Source of the DNA: Larkinella soli
Lineage (GTDB): Bacteria > Bacteroidota > Bacteroidia > Cytophagales > Spirosomataceae
Assembly (NCBI RefSeq): GCF_003703975.1
Contig: NZ_QTJY01000003.1
Span: 248,001-312,000 of the forward strand
Length of the DNA stretch: 64,000 nt
Direction of reading: 5' to 3'
Positions 17,762 to 26,496 of this stretch are shown here, piece by piece. Both the position numbers and the translations under genes were made by a program. Within the stretch, counting starts at the first letter, position 1, and every line of letters starts with the position of its first letter. The notes under the pieces were generated by a model that saw nothing but the letters and a program-made list of their open reading frames with translations, was not told the origin of the DNA and did not search any database.

Positions 17762-19812
17762 CGGTCTTTTATCTGCTTATTTTCGTCGGGTTTGTCGGAT
17801 ACATCGGCAACACGGCCGCCGGCATCAGCCGAAAGTCGCTGACGGAATGGCTGCTGGTATCGTTCATTCTGTTTACCGGCAGCGTCATCTTCGCCGGCTT
17901 CTGTCTGTCCGCCCTGTACCTGACGGCGAATGTCTGGGCCTGGGTGGCGGCCGTTTTTCTTACCGCTACCGCCTTACGGTTTCTGTTCGGACGGCTGGTC
18001 CGGCAGGAACGCTGGCCGGTGTTCGGGATGCTCCGCGAACGGAAGGAAACCTTCGTCGACTGGTTCGGCTACCTCCCGCCCTATTTCAAGCTGCTGTTTA
18101 CGGTCCTGCTGACGACCCTCGGCGTGGTGGCCTTCACCAACCTGCTGCTGGTGCTGTTTACGGTCCCGAACGAATGGGACAGCATGACGGGCCACCTCAA
18201 CCGGGTCATGCAGTACATGCAGCGGGGCAGCATGCGGCATTTCGGCGGTACGAACTGGAACATGGACACCTACCCCAAGAGCGTCTGCACGATCCAGATC
18301 TTCTCGTTTCTGATGACCGGCCGGTTCGAAAATGCCTTCAAGCTGATTCACCACCTGTCGTTCTGGATGGGAATCGTTGCCGTGTTCGGCATTACGCACC
18401 GCATCGGCCGGAACCTGACGGCCAGCCTGTTCTCGGCCCTGTGCTTCGCCCTGCTGCCCGATTTTCTGATGCAGTCCATCACGACCGAAACGGACATCGT
18501 CCTGACGGCCTACCTCGGCTGCGTCCTGTACTTCCTGTTTGCCTACCGGGTCAGCGAGGACGCCGAAACCGGGGAACCGCGCGACGTTCGTTACCTGTAC
18601 CTGACCGGGATGGCCTTCGGAATTGCCTACGGCCATAAGATTACCTTTACGCTGCTGCTGCCTTCCGTTTTCGTCGTGATGGTATACACGGTTTTCCGGT
18701 CGCCGGGGCTGCCGGTCCTGTTCAGCCGGCTGAAGTATCTGGCGCCGGCCATCGTCGTCGCCATGTGCCTCTGGACCTTCCCGACCGGCTACCTGAAGAA
18801 CATCGAAGTGTTCGGTCATCCGATCGGTCCGCCGACGGCCCTGCGGCACCAGTCCGTCGAACGGGCCGGCACCCTGCGGAACCTGCTCGAACAGGGCACC
18901 CGGAACGTCATCCGCTACGGCTATGATCACATCAATCTCGACGGCCTCCGCAACACCCAGTGGGGCCTGAACATGAACATCACCATGCGGAAGCCGCTGG
19001 TGAAGCTCGAAGAGGTGACCCGGCTGCGGCTGGATGAGGAAACCGACTTCAGCATCGTGCCGTTCGAGTTCAGCCGCCGATTCGAGTTTTACAACGCCAA
19101 CCCCTACTGGGGCGTCATCGGTTTTGCGCTGATTCTGCCGCTGGTCTTTCTGAGTCTGATCGGGGTCATGCGGTCGCAGGCGCATTTTTTCCTGGCCGTC
19201 GCCTTCGCCCTGCACTTTGCGGCCCTCTCCTACTCCGCCCCCTACGATCCGTTCAAGGGGCGGTATTTCATCGAAACCGGCCTGATCGGGTCGCTGTTTC
19301 TGCCGCTGCTGTTTACCAACCGGACCCTTAGCCTGCTGGAACCGCGCCGGCGGCTCATGAAGCTGTATGTTGGCATCGTGGTGGCCCTCGGCTGCCTGTC
19401 GGCGGTGTTTACGGTCTTTCTGAATGAACGCTGTCTGCCTCTGCCTGCCTACGGACGGCCTTCGGCCTTCAATACCGAACGGATGTATTTCCAGATGATG
19501 TTCCGGCCCGACAGCTACGTGCCCTACAAACGGTTCGACACGATTGTGCCGGAAAATGCCACGGTGGCCCTCGGAACGATCAACGACGACTTCGAGTACC
19601 CGCTGTACGGCAAACATCTTTCCCGCCGGCTCATCCCGATCAACCCCTTCGAGAAAGGCGTCCAGCCGATTCCCAAAGAGGCCGACTACCTGTTCTTCTC
19701 CAAAAATGTGATCAAACCCATACCGGGTGATATTCGTCTGGGCACCGACACCACCATGAAGCACCTCATCGTGCCGGGGGAAGACTATTACCTGCGCAAA
19801 CTGAAACAATAG
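17758..19812 (+). CDS. GT-C superfamily membrane glycosyltransferase (GT39/ArnT-like)
   Basis: The 684-residue protein has about a dozen hydrophobic helices and a C-terminal soluble part. After the helix ending LLVLFTVPNEWDSMTGHL, the acidic NEWDSM motif sits in the first periplasmic loop, where GT-C enzymes keep their catalytic Asp/Glu. Such enzymes transfer a sugar from a polyprenyl-phosphate donor on the periplasmic side. No specific family name can be assigned from the sequence alone. It overlaps the aminotransferase gene by 4 bp and is followed after 26 bp by wbqC. Confidence 0.75.
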   Translation: MTVFYLLIFVGFVGYIGNTAAGISRKSLTEWLLVSFILFTGSVIFAGFCLSALYLTANVWAWVAAVFLTATALRFLFGRLVRQERWPVFGMLRERKETFVDWFGYLPPYFKLLFTVLLTTLGVVAFTNLLLVLFTVPNEWDSMTGHLNRVMQYMQRGSMRHFGGTNWNMDTYPKSVCTIQIFSFLMTGRFENAFKLIHHLSFWMGIVAVFGITHRIGRNLTASLFSALCFALLPDFLMQSITTETDIVLTAYLGCVLYFLFAYRVSEDAETGEPRDVRYLYLTGMAFGIAYGHKITFTLLLPSVFVVMVYTVFRSPGLPVLFSRLKYLAPAIVVAMCLWTFPTGYLKNIEVFGHPIGPPTALRHQSVERAGTLRNLLEQGTRNVIRYGYDHINLDGLRNTQWGLNMNITMRKPLVKLEEVTRLRLDEETDFSIVPFEFSRRFEFYNANPYWGVIGFALILPLVFLSLIGVMRSQAHFFLAVAFALHFAALSYSAPYDPFKGRYFIETGLIGSLFLPLLFTNRTLSLLEPRRRLMKLYVGIVVALGCLSAVFTVFLNERCLPLPAYGRPSAFNTERMYFQMMFRPDSYVPYKRFDTIVPENATVALGTINDDFEYPLYGKHLSRRLIPINPFEKGVQPIPKEADYLFFSKNVIKPIPGDIRLGTDTTMKHLIVPGEDYYLRKLKQ

Positions 19813-19838
19813 ACGGTTTTCGAACCTCCCCTACCGAC

Positions 19839-20543
19839 ATGACCATTGCCATCATGCAGCCGTATTTTCTGCCGTATATCGGTTACCTGCAACTGATGAA
19901 TGCCGTCGATAAATTCATTTTCTACGACGATGTGGCCTACATCAACCGGGGATGGGTGAATCGCAACCGCATTCTGGTCAACGGGAAAGACCACCTGTTT
20001 ACGGTGCCGCTCCGCGACGCCAGTCAGAACAAACGCATCCGGGACATCGACCTCGGCGACGACCCGAAATGGCGGCCGAAGCTGCTCCAGACCCTTGCTC
20101 AGTCGTACCGGAAAGCGCCATTTTATAATACGGTTTACCCGTTGCTGGAAAAAGTCGTAAACTTGGAGGCCCGGACGATCGCCGATCTGGTGCGGGAGAG
20201 CTTTTCCGTCCTGAACGACTATCTCGGCATCCGGACGGAAATCGTGCCGTCGTCGGTGATTTACCAAAACGAGGCCCTGAAAGGCCAGGAACGGATTCTG
20301 GACATCTGCCGTCAGGAAAAAGCCGACCGGTATATCAACCCCATCGGCGGCATGGAAATCTATGACCGGCAGCGCTTTACCGACGAGGGCATCGAACTGT
20401 TCTTCATCCGCTCCCGGCGGGTCGAATATCCGCAGTTCAGCAACGAATTCATCCCCTGGCTCTCGATCGCCGACATCCTGATGTTCAACGAGGTCGATGC
20501 GGTCCGGAAGATGCTGGAAGAATACGATTTAATTGTTGAATAA
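19839..20543 (+). CDS. WbqC family protein
   Basis: The 234-residue protein begins IAIMQPYFLPYIGYLQLMNA and continues with DKFIFYDDVAYINRGWVNRN and LFTVPLRDASQNK, which are hallmarks of the WbqC family. WbqC-like proteins occur in O-antigen and capsule clusters and are thought to act in sugar modification or transfer; the reaction is unknown. It has no signal peptide. The last codons (LIVE and the stop) are part of the left arm of the inverted repeat at 20531-20631, so the repeat may have reshaped the 3' end of the gene. Confidence 0.9.
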   Translation: MTIAIMQPYFLPYIGYLQLMNAVDKFIFYDDVAYINRGWVNRNRILVNGKDHLFTVPLRDASQNKRIRDIDLGDDPKWRPKLLQTLAQSYRKAPFYNTVYPLLEKVVNLEARTIADLVRESFSVLNDYLGIRTEIVPSSVIYQNEALKGQERILDICRQEKADRYINPIGGMEIYDRQRFTDEGIELFFIRSRRVEYPQFSNEFIPWLSIADILMFNEVDAVRKMLEEYDLIVE

Positions 20544-20631
20544 ATGAATGATTGAATGATTGAGTAAGCTCCGCCATTTACAGCACTGCGAAGCCAATTC
20601 AATCATTCAATCATTCAATCATTCAACAATT
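20531..20631. repeat. Intergenic inverted repeat with 8-bp periodic arms (copy 3)
   Basis: The left arm (20531-20564) and right arm (20596-20631) pair nearly fully. Each is built of the octamer GAATGATT or its complement, ending in AATTGTTGAAT. The left arm includes the stop codon of the WbqC gene. Its octamer is nearly that of copy 1 at 311-420. The loop of about 31 nt holds no gene. Confidence 0.8.
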
Positions 20632-20646
20632 CCAAAACTTAACCAT

Positions 20647-21300
20647 ATGGCGCGCGTAGTACTTTTTGGTGTCATGGACACGGCCGAACTGGCCCATTTT
20701 TACCTGACGCACGATTCGGAGCACGAGGTGGTGGCGTTTACCGTCAACCGGGAGTTCCTGAAGGACACCGAGTTCCGGGGGCTTCCGCTGGTGGCTTTCG
20801 AGGAGGTCGAAACCATTTACCCCCCGCAGGAATTCAAATTCTTCGCGCCGATGACCGCCCGGGGCATGAACCGGAACCGGGAGCGGATTTACCGGGAGGC
20901 CAAAGCCAAAGGGTACGAACTCATCTCCTACGTCAGCTCGAAGGCCACCCTGTTCGGCAATCCGATCGGTGAGAACTGTTTCATCCTGGAAGACAACACG
21001 ATCCAGCCGTTTACCACCATCGGCAACAACGTCGTGCTCTGGAGCGGAAACCACATCGGCCACCACGGGCAGATCAAAGACCATGTGTTCTTTACCTCGC
21101 ACGTGGTCATGTCCGGGCACTGCGTGATCGAGTCCTACTGCTTCTTCGGAGTCAACAGCACCATCCGGGACTACATGACGATCGCCGAAGGCACGTTCGT
21201 CGCCATGGCGGCCTCCATCACCAAGCCGACCGAGCCGTGGGGGGTCTATATGGGCAACCCGGCCGAAAAGAAATCCATGCCGAGCCATAAAATCTATTAG
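20647..21300 (+). CDS. NeuD-like sugar O-/N-acetyltransferase
   Basis: The 217-residue protein starts with a nucleotide-binding-like strand (ARVVLFGVMDTAELAHFYL) as in NeuD/PglD-type sugar acetyltransferases. It then has hexapeptide repeats of the left-handed beta helix type (IGENCFILEDNTI, IGNNVVLWSGNHIGHHGQI, DHVFFTSHVVMSGHCVI, ESYCFFGVNSTI). The paired histidines of GNHIGHHG are likely catalytic. It would acetylate a sugar of the polymer or its precursor with acetyl-CoA. ATG 20647 is used because the upstream frame is encoded by the inverted repeat. Confidence 0.85.
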   Translation: MARVVLFGVMDTAELAHFYLTHDSEHEVVAFTVNREFLKDTEFRGLPLVAFEEVETIYPPQEFKFFAPMTARGMNRNRERIYREAKAKGYELISYVSSKATLFGNPIGENCFILEDNTIQPFTTIGNNVVLWSGNHIGHHGQIKDHVFFTSHVVMSGHCVIESYCFFGVNSTIRDYMTIAEGTFVAMAASITKPTEPWGVYMGNPAEKKSMPSHKIY

Positions 21301-21332
21301 CAGGCCCGGTTTTGCCTTTTGGAGAAAACGCT

Positions 21333-22544
21333 TTGAAGAAAATACTGTTCATCGGCCATGACGCCAACCGCGCCGGAGCCCAGCTCGTGCTCCTGCAGAT
21401 GCTCCGGATGCTCCGGCAACGCGGGGTTCCGACGCATCTGCTCCTGTGTGGCGACGGGCCGCTGGAACCGGAATACCGGCAACTGACCGGCGTCACCAAA
21501 CTCCCCCAGCCCGTCACGCGGCTGTTCGGCTGGCGCATCGATAAGGTGCTGTACCTGCTCCGGATCGGCCAGTGGCTCCACCGCCGGGAGGAGGAAAAGC
21601 GCCGGAAGGCGTTCGAAGAAGAAATAAAATCCGTCGGGGCGGACCTCGTCCTGATCAATACCGTTACCTGCTCGAAGGGCTACCGGGACATTGCGCCGTG
21701 GGTAAGCGGGCTGCCGGCGGTCCTGTTCGCGCACGAGCTGGAAATGGCCGTCCGGATGTACACCCAGCCCGATAACCTGCGGTTTACCCTCGACCGGAGC
21801 CGGCATCTGATCGCCGTTTCCAAAGCCGTGGCCCGGTATTATAGTGAAGCCTACGGGTTCGATCCGGGCCGGATCAGCACCTTTCAGCTGATCGACATTC
21901 CCAACCTGCTGGCGAAGATCGAACAGGCCCGCGCCCTGCCCGACGTACTGGCGCAGCACGGCGTTCCGGCCGACGCCGTCGTAATCGGCGGCTGCGGCAA
22001 TGCGGAATGGCGGAAGGGCAACGACCTCTTCAACGTCATTGCCGAACAGGTCATCAGCCGTTACCCCGACCGGCCCGTCTATTTCGTCTGGGTGGGTATG
22101 CCCCGCAGCCCGCTGTACGAAGATCTCCACCTGGATTTACGCAAAGCCGGGCTGACCGCGCAGGTGCTGCTGATCGAGCCGACGCCCGAGGTGTTCCGCT
22201 ACACGTCCCGATTTGATATATTTGCACTTTGTTCGCGTGAAGACCCTTACCCACTGGTGGCGTTGGAAGCGGCTCTGAGCGAGACCCCCGTCGTGTGTTT
22301 TGAAAAAGCGGGCGGTGCGCCGGAGCTGGTGGAGGAAGACGGCGGTTTTGTGGTTCCCTATCTCGATACGGTGGCCATGGCCGACAGCATCGGAAAGCTG
22401 ATCGACGATGAAACCCTGCGCCGGACCATGGGCCGGCAACTCCGCCGGAAGGTGCTCGAACGCCATTCTTCCGAACAGAGTATGGACCAGTTTCTGTCGA
22501 TCGTGGATCAGCAGACCACCACAGCAAGCCGATATGCGACTTAG
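21333..22544 (+). CDS. Glycosyltransferase family 4 protein
   Basis: The 403-residue protein has a GT-B fold: an N-terminal ILFIGHDANRAGAQLVLLQM, with the glycine/alanine loop of GT4 enzymes, and a C-terminal donor-binding domain (FDIFALCSREDPYPLVALEAAL, with EDPYP in place of the common EGFG). It adds a sugar from a nucleotide donor to the growing repeat unit at the cytoplasmic face. The start is taken as TTG 21333, since GGAG lies 8 nt ahead (21321) and MKKILFIGHD is the usual N-terminus. It overlaps the next gene by 11 bp. Confidence 0.85.
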   Translation: MKKILFIGHDANRAGAQLVLLQMLRMLRQRGVPTHLLLCGDGPLEPEYRQLTGVTKLPQPVTRLFGWRIDKVLYLLRIGQWLHRREEEKRRKAFEEEIKSVGADLVLINTVTCSKGYRDIAPWVSGLPAVLFAHELEMAVRMYTQPDNLRFTLDRSRHLIAVSKAVARYYSEAYGFDPGRISTFQLIDIPNLLAKIEQARALPDVLAQHGVPADAVVIGGCGNAEWRKGNDLFNVIAEQVISRYPDRPVYFVWVGMPRSPLYEDLHLDLRKAGLTAQVLLIEPTPEVFRYTSRFDIFALCSREDPYPLVALEAALSETPVVCFEKAGGAPELVEEDGGFVVPYLDTVAMADSIGKLIDDETLRRTMGRQLRRKVLERHSSEQSMDQFLSIVDQQTTTASRYAT

Positions 22545-23628
22545 CCGATTGCCCGGACATATGCCCCAGCTCGATGCGTTGCGCGCCTTCGCCGTATCGT
22601 TCGTGCTGATTTTTCACTGGTTCCCGCAGACGTCCCTGCTCAACATCCTGCCCAACGGCTCCATCGGCGTCACGCTGTTCTTCGTCCTGAGCGGCTTTCT
22701 GATTACCCAGATCCTGATAAAAAACCGCAACGAGGTGCTTCTGGGCCACAGCAGCCTGTCGGAGGTCTACAAAAACTTCATCATCCGCCGGGCCCTGCGG
22801 ATCTTTCCGATCTACTACCTGTTTCTGCTCTTTATTTATTTCTTTTTACCCCAGACCTCGGACCTCAGCCGGTATCCGGCGTATTACTTTCTCTACGCCT
22901 ATAACCTTCTGCTCCATCAGACCGGCAACTGGGCCGACATGCTCTCCCCTTTCTGGACGCTCTCGGCCGAAGAACAGTTTTACCTCGTCTGGCCGACGGT
23001 GGTGCTGATGACCCCCCGGCCGATGCTCCGAAACGTCATCATCGTGACCATCCTTCTGGGCGTAACTTCCCGGGTGCTGTGGGCGCTGAACGGCAATTTT
23101 CACGGCGTGCTGACCCCCACCTGCCTCGATGCCTTCGGTATCGGCGCTCTCTGGAGCCATACGGTGGTCGAGCAGCCCGAAACCATGCCGTTGTTCCGGA
23201 AACGGCTGCTCTGGGCCACCCTGCTCGCCTTCGTTGCGTTCCTCTATCTGGTCAGCCTGCCCTACACCAGCTTTTTCAAGGTATTTCAGCGGACCCTCCT
23301 GTCGGTGCTGTCGCTGTATTTCGTGGTCCATGCCTCTTTCGGCTTCAAAGGGCCGGCAGGGCGGTTCATGACCCACCCGGCGCTGGTCTACATGGGCCGG
23401 ATCAGCTACGGCATCTACGTCTACCACATGGTGGTTTCGAGCCATCTGACCCCCCCGGTATTGAGCTTTCTGAGTCGTTTCTCGCCGGTTTCGCTCGACT
23501 CGCCCGGCATCCACCGCCTGATCAGCTTCGTGCTTCTCCTGCTCATCGCCACCCTGTCGTGGTACCTCATCGAGAAGCCGTTCAACGATCTGAAACGGTA
23601 TTTTTCCTATTCCAAATCAGCCGCATGA
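22534..23628 (+). CDS. Acyltransferase 3 family membrane protein (OafA-like)
   Basis: This 364-residue protein has about ten hydrophobic helices. The N-terminal LDALRAFAVSFVLIFHW holds the conserved R and H of acyltransferase 3 enzymes, and GVTLFFVLSGFLITQILI and RRALRIFPIYY follow as expected. These enzymes add acetyl or other acyl groups to exported sugars. It starts inside the preceding GT4 gene (11-bp overlap) and shares ATGA with the next, so all three are likely translated as a unit. Confidence 0.92.
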   Translation: MRLSRLPGHMPQLDALRAFAVSFVLIFHWFPQTSLLNILPNGSIGVTLFFVLSGFLITQILIKNRNEVLLGHSSLSEVYKNFIIRRALRIFPIYYLFLLFIYFFLPQTSDLSRYPAYYFLYAYNLLLHQTGNWADMLSPFWTLSAEEQFYLVWPTVVLMTPRPMLRNVIIVTILLGVTSRVLWALNGNFHGVLTPTCLDAFGIGALWSHTVVEQPETMPLFRKRLLWATLLAFVAFLYLVSLPYTSFFKVFQRTLLSVLSLYFVVHASFGFKGPAGRFMTHPALVYMGRISYGIYVYHMVVSSHLTPPVLSFLSRFSPVSLDSPGIHRLISFVLLLLIATLSWYLIEKPFNDLKRYFSYSKSAA

Positions 23629-24608
23629 CCTTAGCCTTCACCATTTGTTCGATCAATTACCTGGCCCAGGCCCGCACGCTGGGCGACTCCCTGCGGCAAA
23701 CCAACCCGGACTGGAAGTATGTGATCGGGCTGGTCGATAAGCTGGACGCGGCCGCCCTGCCGCCCGAACTGATTCCGGCCTACCCGATGCTGGAAGTGGA
23801 CCGGATCGAGATCGAAGATTTTGCCGGCATGTGCGACCGGTACGACATCACGGAGCTGAACACGGCCGTCAAGCCCTTTTACATCGACTATTTCTTCCGG
23901 AACGAACCCGAGGCCGCCGAGGTCATCTATTTTGACCCGGATATCATTGTCTACCAGCCTCTTACCCGGCTAAAAAATCATCTGGGCGAGTATAACCTGG
24001 TGCTTACGCCCCATATCTGCCGCCCCATCGACGACGGCCTGATCCCGAATGAACTGAACCACCTGAACACCGGGACCTATAACCTGGGGTTCATCGGCCT
24101 GCGGAAGTCCGAAGAATCGAACCGGTTCGTGCAGTGGTGGAAAAAACGGCTCGTTCACGAATGCCGCATCGACCTTTGCAACGGCCTTTTCGTGGACCAG
24201 CACTGGGTCAATTTCGCACCGATTTATTACGACCGGGTCTGGATCGAGAAGCATCCCGGCTACAACGCGGCCTACTGGAACCTGCACGAGCGCACGTTTT
24301 CGGAAAAGGACGGCCGCTGGGTGGTCAACGACTCGTATGACCTTCAGTTCTTTCATTACAGCGGCTATGGTGTCCACAAGCCGGAGGAGGTGTCGAAATA
24401 CCAGAACCGCTACACGTTTCCCGACCGCCCGGACATCGTGCCTCTCTTCCGGCTCTATCACCAGCGACTGATCGACAACCTGAACGAGACGTATCGCCGG
24501 TATCCGTGCTATTACATCAAACCGCCGAAGGTGCTGTATTACCAGAGCGTCCGGAAAGCGCTGAAATCTCCACTCAATAAACTAATTTCGGCCTTTGAAA
24601 ACCGGTAA
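23625..24608 (+). CDS. GT8-like glycosyltransferase with intact DxD motif
   Basis: The 327-residue protein has a GT-A type fold similar to family 8: FTICSINYLAQARTLGDSL at the start, ELNTAVKPF before the metal site, and EVIYFDPDIIVYQPL with DPD at 104-106, the expected manganese/nucleotide-sugar site. Later GTYNLGFIGLRKSEES and LFVDQHWVNFAPIYYD resemble acceptor-side motifs, and AYWNLHERTF is shared with a paralog at 26497-27468. No signal peptide is seen. It overlaps the preceding acyltransferase gene by ATGA. The sugar is unknown. Confidence 0.75.
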   Translation: MTLAFTICSINYLAQARTLGDSLRQTNPDWKYVIGLVDKLDAAALPPELIPAYPMLEVDRIEIEDFAGMCDRYDITELNTAVKPFYIDYFFRNEPEAAEVIYFDPDIIVYQPLTRLKNHLGEYNLVLTPHICRPIDDGLIPNELNHLNTGTYNLGFIGLRKSEESNRFVQWWKKRLVHECRIDLCNGLFVDQHWVNFAPIYYDRVWIEKHPGYNAAYWNLHERTFSEKDGRWVVNDSYDLQFFHYSGYGVHKPEEVSKYQNRYTFPDRPDIVPLFRLYHQRLIDNLNETYRRYPCYYIKPPKVLYYQSVRKALKSPLNKLISAFENR

Positions 24609-24641
24609 CCCCTCCCTCCGTCGTCCCATCGGTTTGAATCA

Positions 24642-25475
24642 ATGAGCAAGTTGAATGAAAAACGGCAGCTGGCCTGCGTCGCCATACCGGTCTACCAGAA
24701 GTCGCTGTCGGCCTATGAACAGATTTCTTTCGACCAGTGCCTGAAAGTGCTGGGCCATTACCCCATCCTTCTGATCAAACCGCGTTCGCTGGATGTCTCC
24801 TACCTGACCACCCCGCACCCCCGGCTTCAGGTCCGGGAGTTCGACGATGCCTATTTCAGGAACGTGCAGACCTATAACCGGCTGATGCTGTCGGAGGAGT
24901 TTTACCGGGCCTTTCCGGAATTCGAGTATATGCTCATCTATCAGCTCGACGCCTTCGTGTTCCGGGATGAACTGACGGAATGGTGCCGGCGCGGTTACGA
25001 ATACGTCGGGGCCCCCTGGCTCCGCGACCGCGATTTCACCGGCTGGCGCGACGAAGCGGTTTTTAACCTCAAGAAACGGATTGCCCTCTGGCTGGACCTG
25101 AAAAAGGACGACGGCGTGACGCCCCGGGAGATCACCTCCCTGAACGGGGTGGGCAACGGCGGCTTTTCGCTCCGCAGGATTCCGTCCCTGCTTCACTGGA
25201 TTCGGTTTTTTCAGCGGAAAATCGCCAATTACGAGAAAATCCACGCCCACCAGTACAACGAAGACGTTTTCTGGGGTATCGAGGTCAACCGGTATCTGCC
25301 CCTGCTGAAGGTGCCCGACTTCCGGACGGCCATGCGGTTTTCGGTGGAATTTTACCCCGAACGGGCCATCCAGACCTACAACCAGGGCCGGCTGCCGTTC
25401 GGCTGCCACGCCTGGAACATCCACGGAACCGACTACTGGCGACCTATCTTTGCAGCGTATGGCTACACCATCTGA
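24642..25475 (+). CDS. DUF5672 glycosyltransferase-like protein
   Basis: The 277-residue protein contains the conserved core of DUF5672: TYNRLMLSEEFYRAFPEFEY, then MLIYQLDAFVFRDELTEWC and YEYVGAPWL, followed by NGGFSLR and EDVFWG. The last two resemble the acceptor and base motifs of GT-A enzymes such as galactosyltransferases. The QLDAF motif may replace the classic DxD. DUF5672 proteins are found in polysaccharide clusters and are taken to be glycosyltransferases; biochemical proof is lacking. The gene overlaps the next one by 17 bp. Confidence 0.82.
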   Translation: MSKLNEKRQLACVAIPVYQKSLSAYEQISFDQCLKVLGHYPILLIKPRSLDVSYLTTPHPRLQVREFDDAYFRNVQTYNRLMLSEEFYRAFPEFEYMLIYQLDAFVFRDELTEWCRRGYEYVGAPWLRDRDFTGWRDEAVFNLKKRIALWLDLKKDDGVTPREITSLNGVGNGGFSLRRIPSLLHWIRFFQRKIANYEKIHAHQYNEDVFWGIEVNRYLPLLKVPDFRTAMRFSVEFYPERAIQTYNQGRLPFGCHAWNIHGTDYWRPIFAAYGYTI

Positions 25476-26487
25476 ACCGAACCGCCCGACCGTTTCCGTC
25501 GCCCTCTGCACCTATTTCGGGGAAACCTACCTCGAAACCCAGCTGAAGAGCATCCTCGACCAGACCCGCCGGCCCGACGAATTGGTGGTCTGCGACGACC
25601 TTTCCACCGACCGGACGCTGGAGATTCTGGAACGATTTGCCGCCGAAGCCCCTTTCGGGGTCCGCATTATCCGGAACCCGGAACGGCTTGGTTACAACAA
25701 GAATTTTGAAAAGGCCCTGTCGCTCTGCACCGGCGACATCCTGTTCATCTGTGACCAGGACGACTTCTGGATTCCCGAAAAAATTCAAAGCCTGACCGAT
25801 TACCTCGTCCGGCATCCCGAAACCGATCTGGTGTTCAGCAACGCCCGGATCGCCGACGAACACCTGAACGATACCGGCAAATTTTTCTGGGATACCGTCC
25901 GGTTCACCGAACCCATCCGGGCAAAGTGGCGGAAGGGAGAAGCCATGGAAGTGCTGCTCGACGGCAACCGCGTGATGGGCTGCGCGTCGGCCCTGCGCCG
26001 GGCCATCGTGCCGCAGATCCTGCCGATTCCGGAACTGCCGAACTACATCTACGACGGCTGGCTGGGGCTGGTCGGGGCGGCCGGCGGACGGATCGGCTTT
26101 TACGAAAAACCGCTGGTGCTGTATCGAACCCACGAAAAGCAGCAGGTCGGCACCCGCCCGCCCGAAGCCGGGCCGCCCGTCGGGCTGAAGAAACGGCTCT
26201 CGCGGCCCCGCAGCGAGAAGCTCGAACCGCTTGTAAAAAAACGCGAGGAGGTGCGGAAGCTGTACGATCTTCTCCGGCAGCGCTTCCCGGATTCGACGCC
26301 CGGCATGGAGCAGATGGAGCGCCGGCTGGCCCACTACACCCGCCGAAGTACGCTCCCGGCAGGCCGCCTGAGCCGCATCGGGCCGGTCCTGAAGGAGTGG
26401 TTCGCCGGCAATTACCAACGCTACGTCGACCAGGAGGCCAACCGGTATGCACCGTTTCTGGCGGCTTTCGGCGATTTACTGGAATAA
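25459..26487 (+). CDS. Glycosyltransferase family 2 protein
   Basis: This 342-residue enzyme has a family 2 GT-A domain: VSVALCTYFGETYLETQLKS, VVCDDLSTDRTLEIL, and FICDQDDFWIPEKI carrying the DxDD site. After about residue 230 a basic helical tail is seen. EYDD-like and WIPEKI features match rhamnosyl- or galactosyltransferases that start a sugar chain, but the sugar is not predictable. ATG 25459 is used; an in-frame TTG at 25450 would add three residues. It overlaps the DUF5672 gene, so coupling is likely. Confidence 0.88.
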   Translation: MATPSEPNRPTVSVALCTYFGETYLETQLKSILDQTRRPDELVVCDDLSTDRTLEILERFAAEAPFGVRIIRNPERLGYNKNFEKALSLCTGDILFICDQDDFWIPEKIQSLTDYLVRHPETDLVFSNARIADEHLNDTGKFFWDTVRFTEPIRAKWRKGEAMEVLLDGNRVMGCASALRRAIVPQILPIPELPNYIYDGWLGLVGAAGGRIGFYEKPLVLYRTHEKQQVGTRPPEAGPPVGLKKRLSRPRSEKLEPLVKKREEVRKLYDLLRQRFPDSTPGMEQMERRLAHYTRRSTLPAGRLSRIGPVLKEWFAGNYQRYVDQEANRYAPFLAAFGDLLE

Positions 26488-26496
26488 GCACTCGAC

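Noticed and set aside
17974-19809. 611-codon minus-strand frame opposite the GT-C gene
   Set aside because: Charged, repetitive shadow of a membrane protein gene with no recognisable motif.
22217-22224. TATATTTG promoter-like box
   Set aside because: It lies inside the coding region of a GT4 gene (encoding FDIFA), with no -33 element and no gene start after it at a suitable distance.
25445-25452. TATCTTTG box just before the GT2 gene
   Set aside because: It encodes the end of the DUF5672 protein and lies only 7 nt from the start codon, so it would give almost no leader. Chance is more likely than a promoter.
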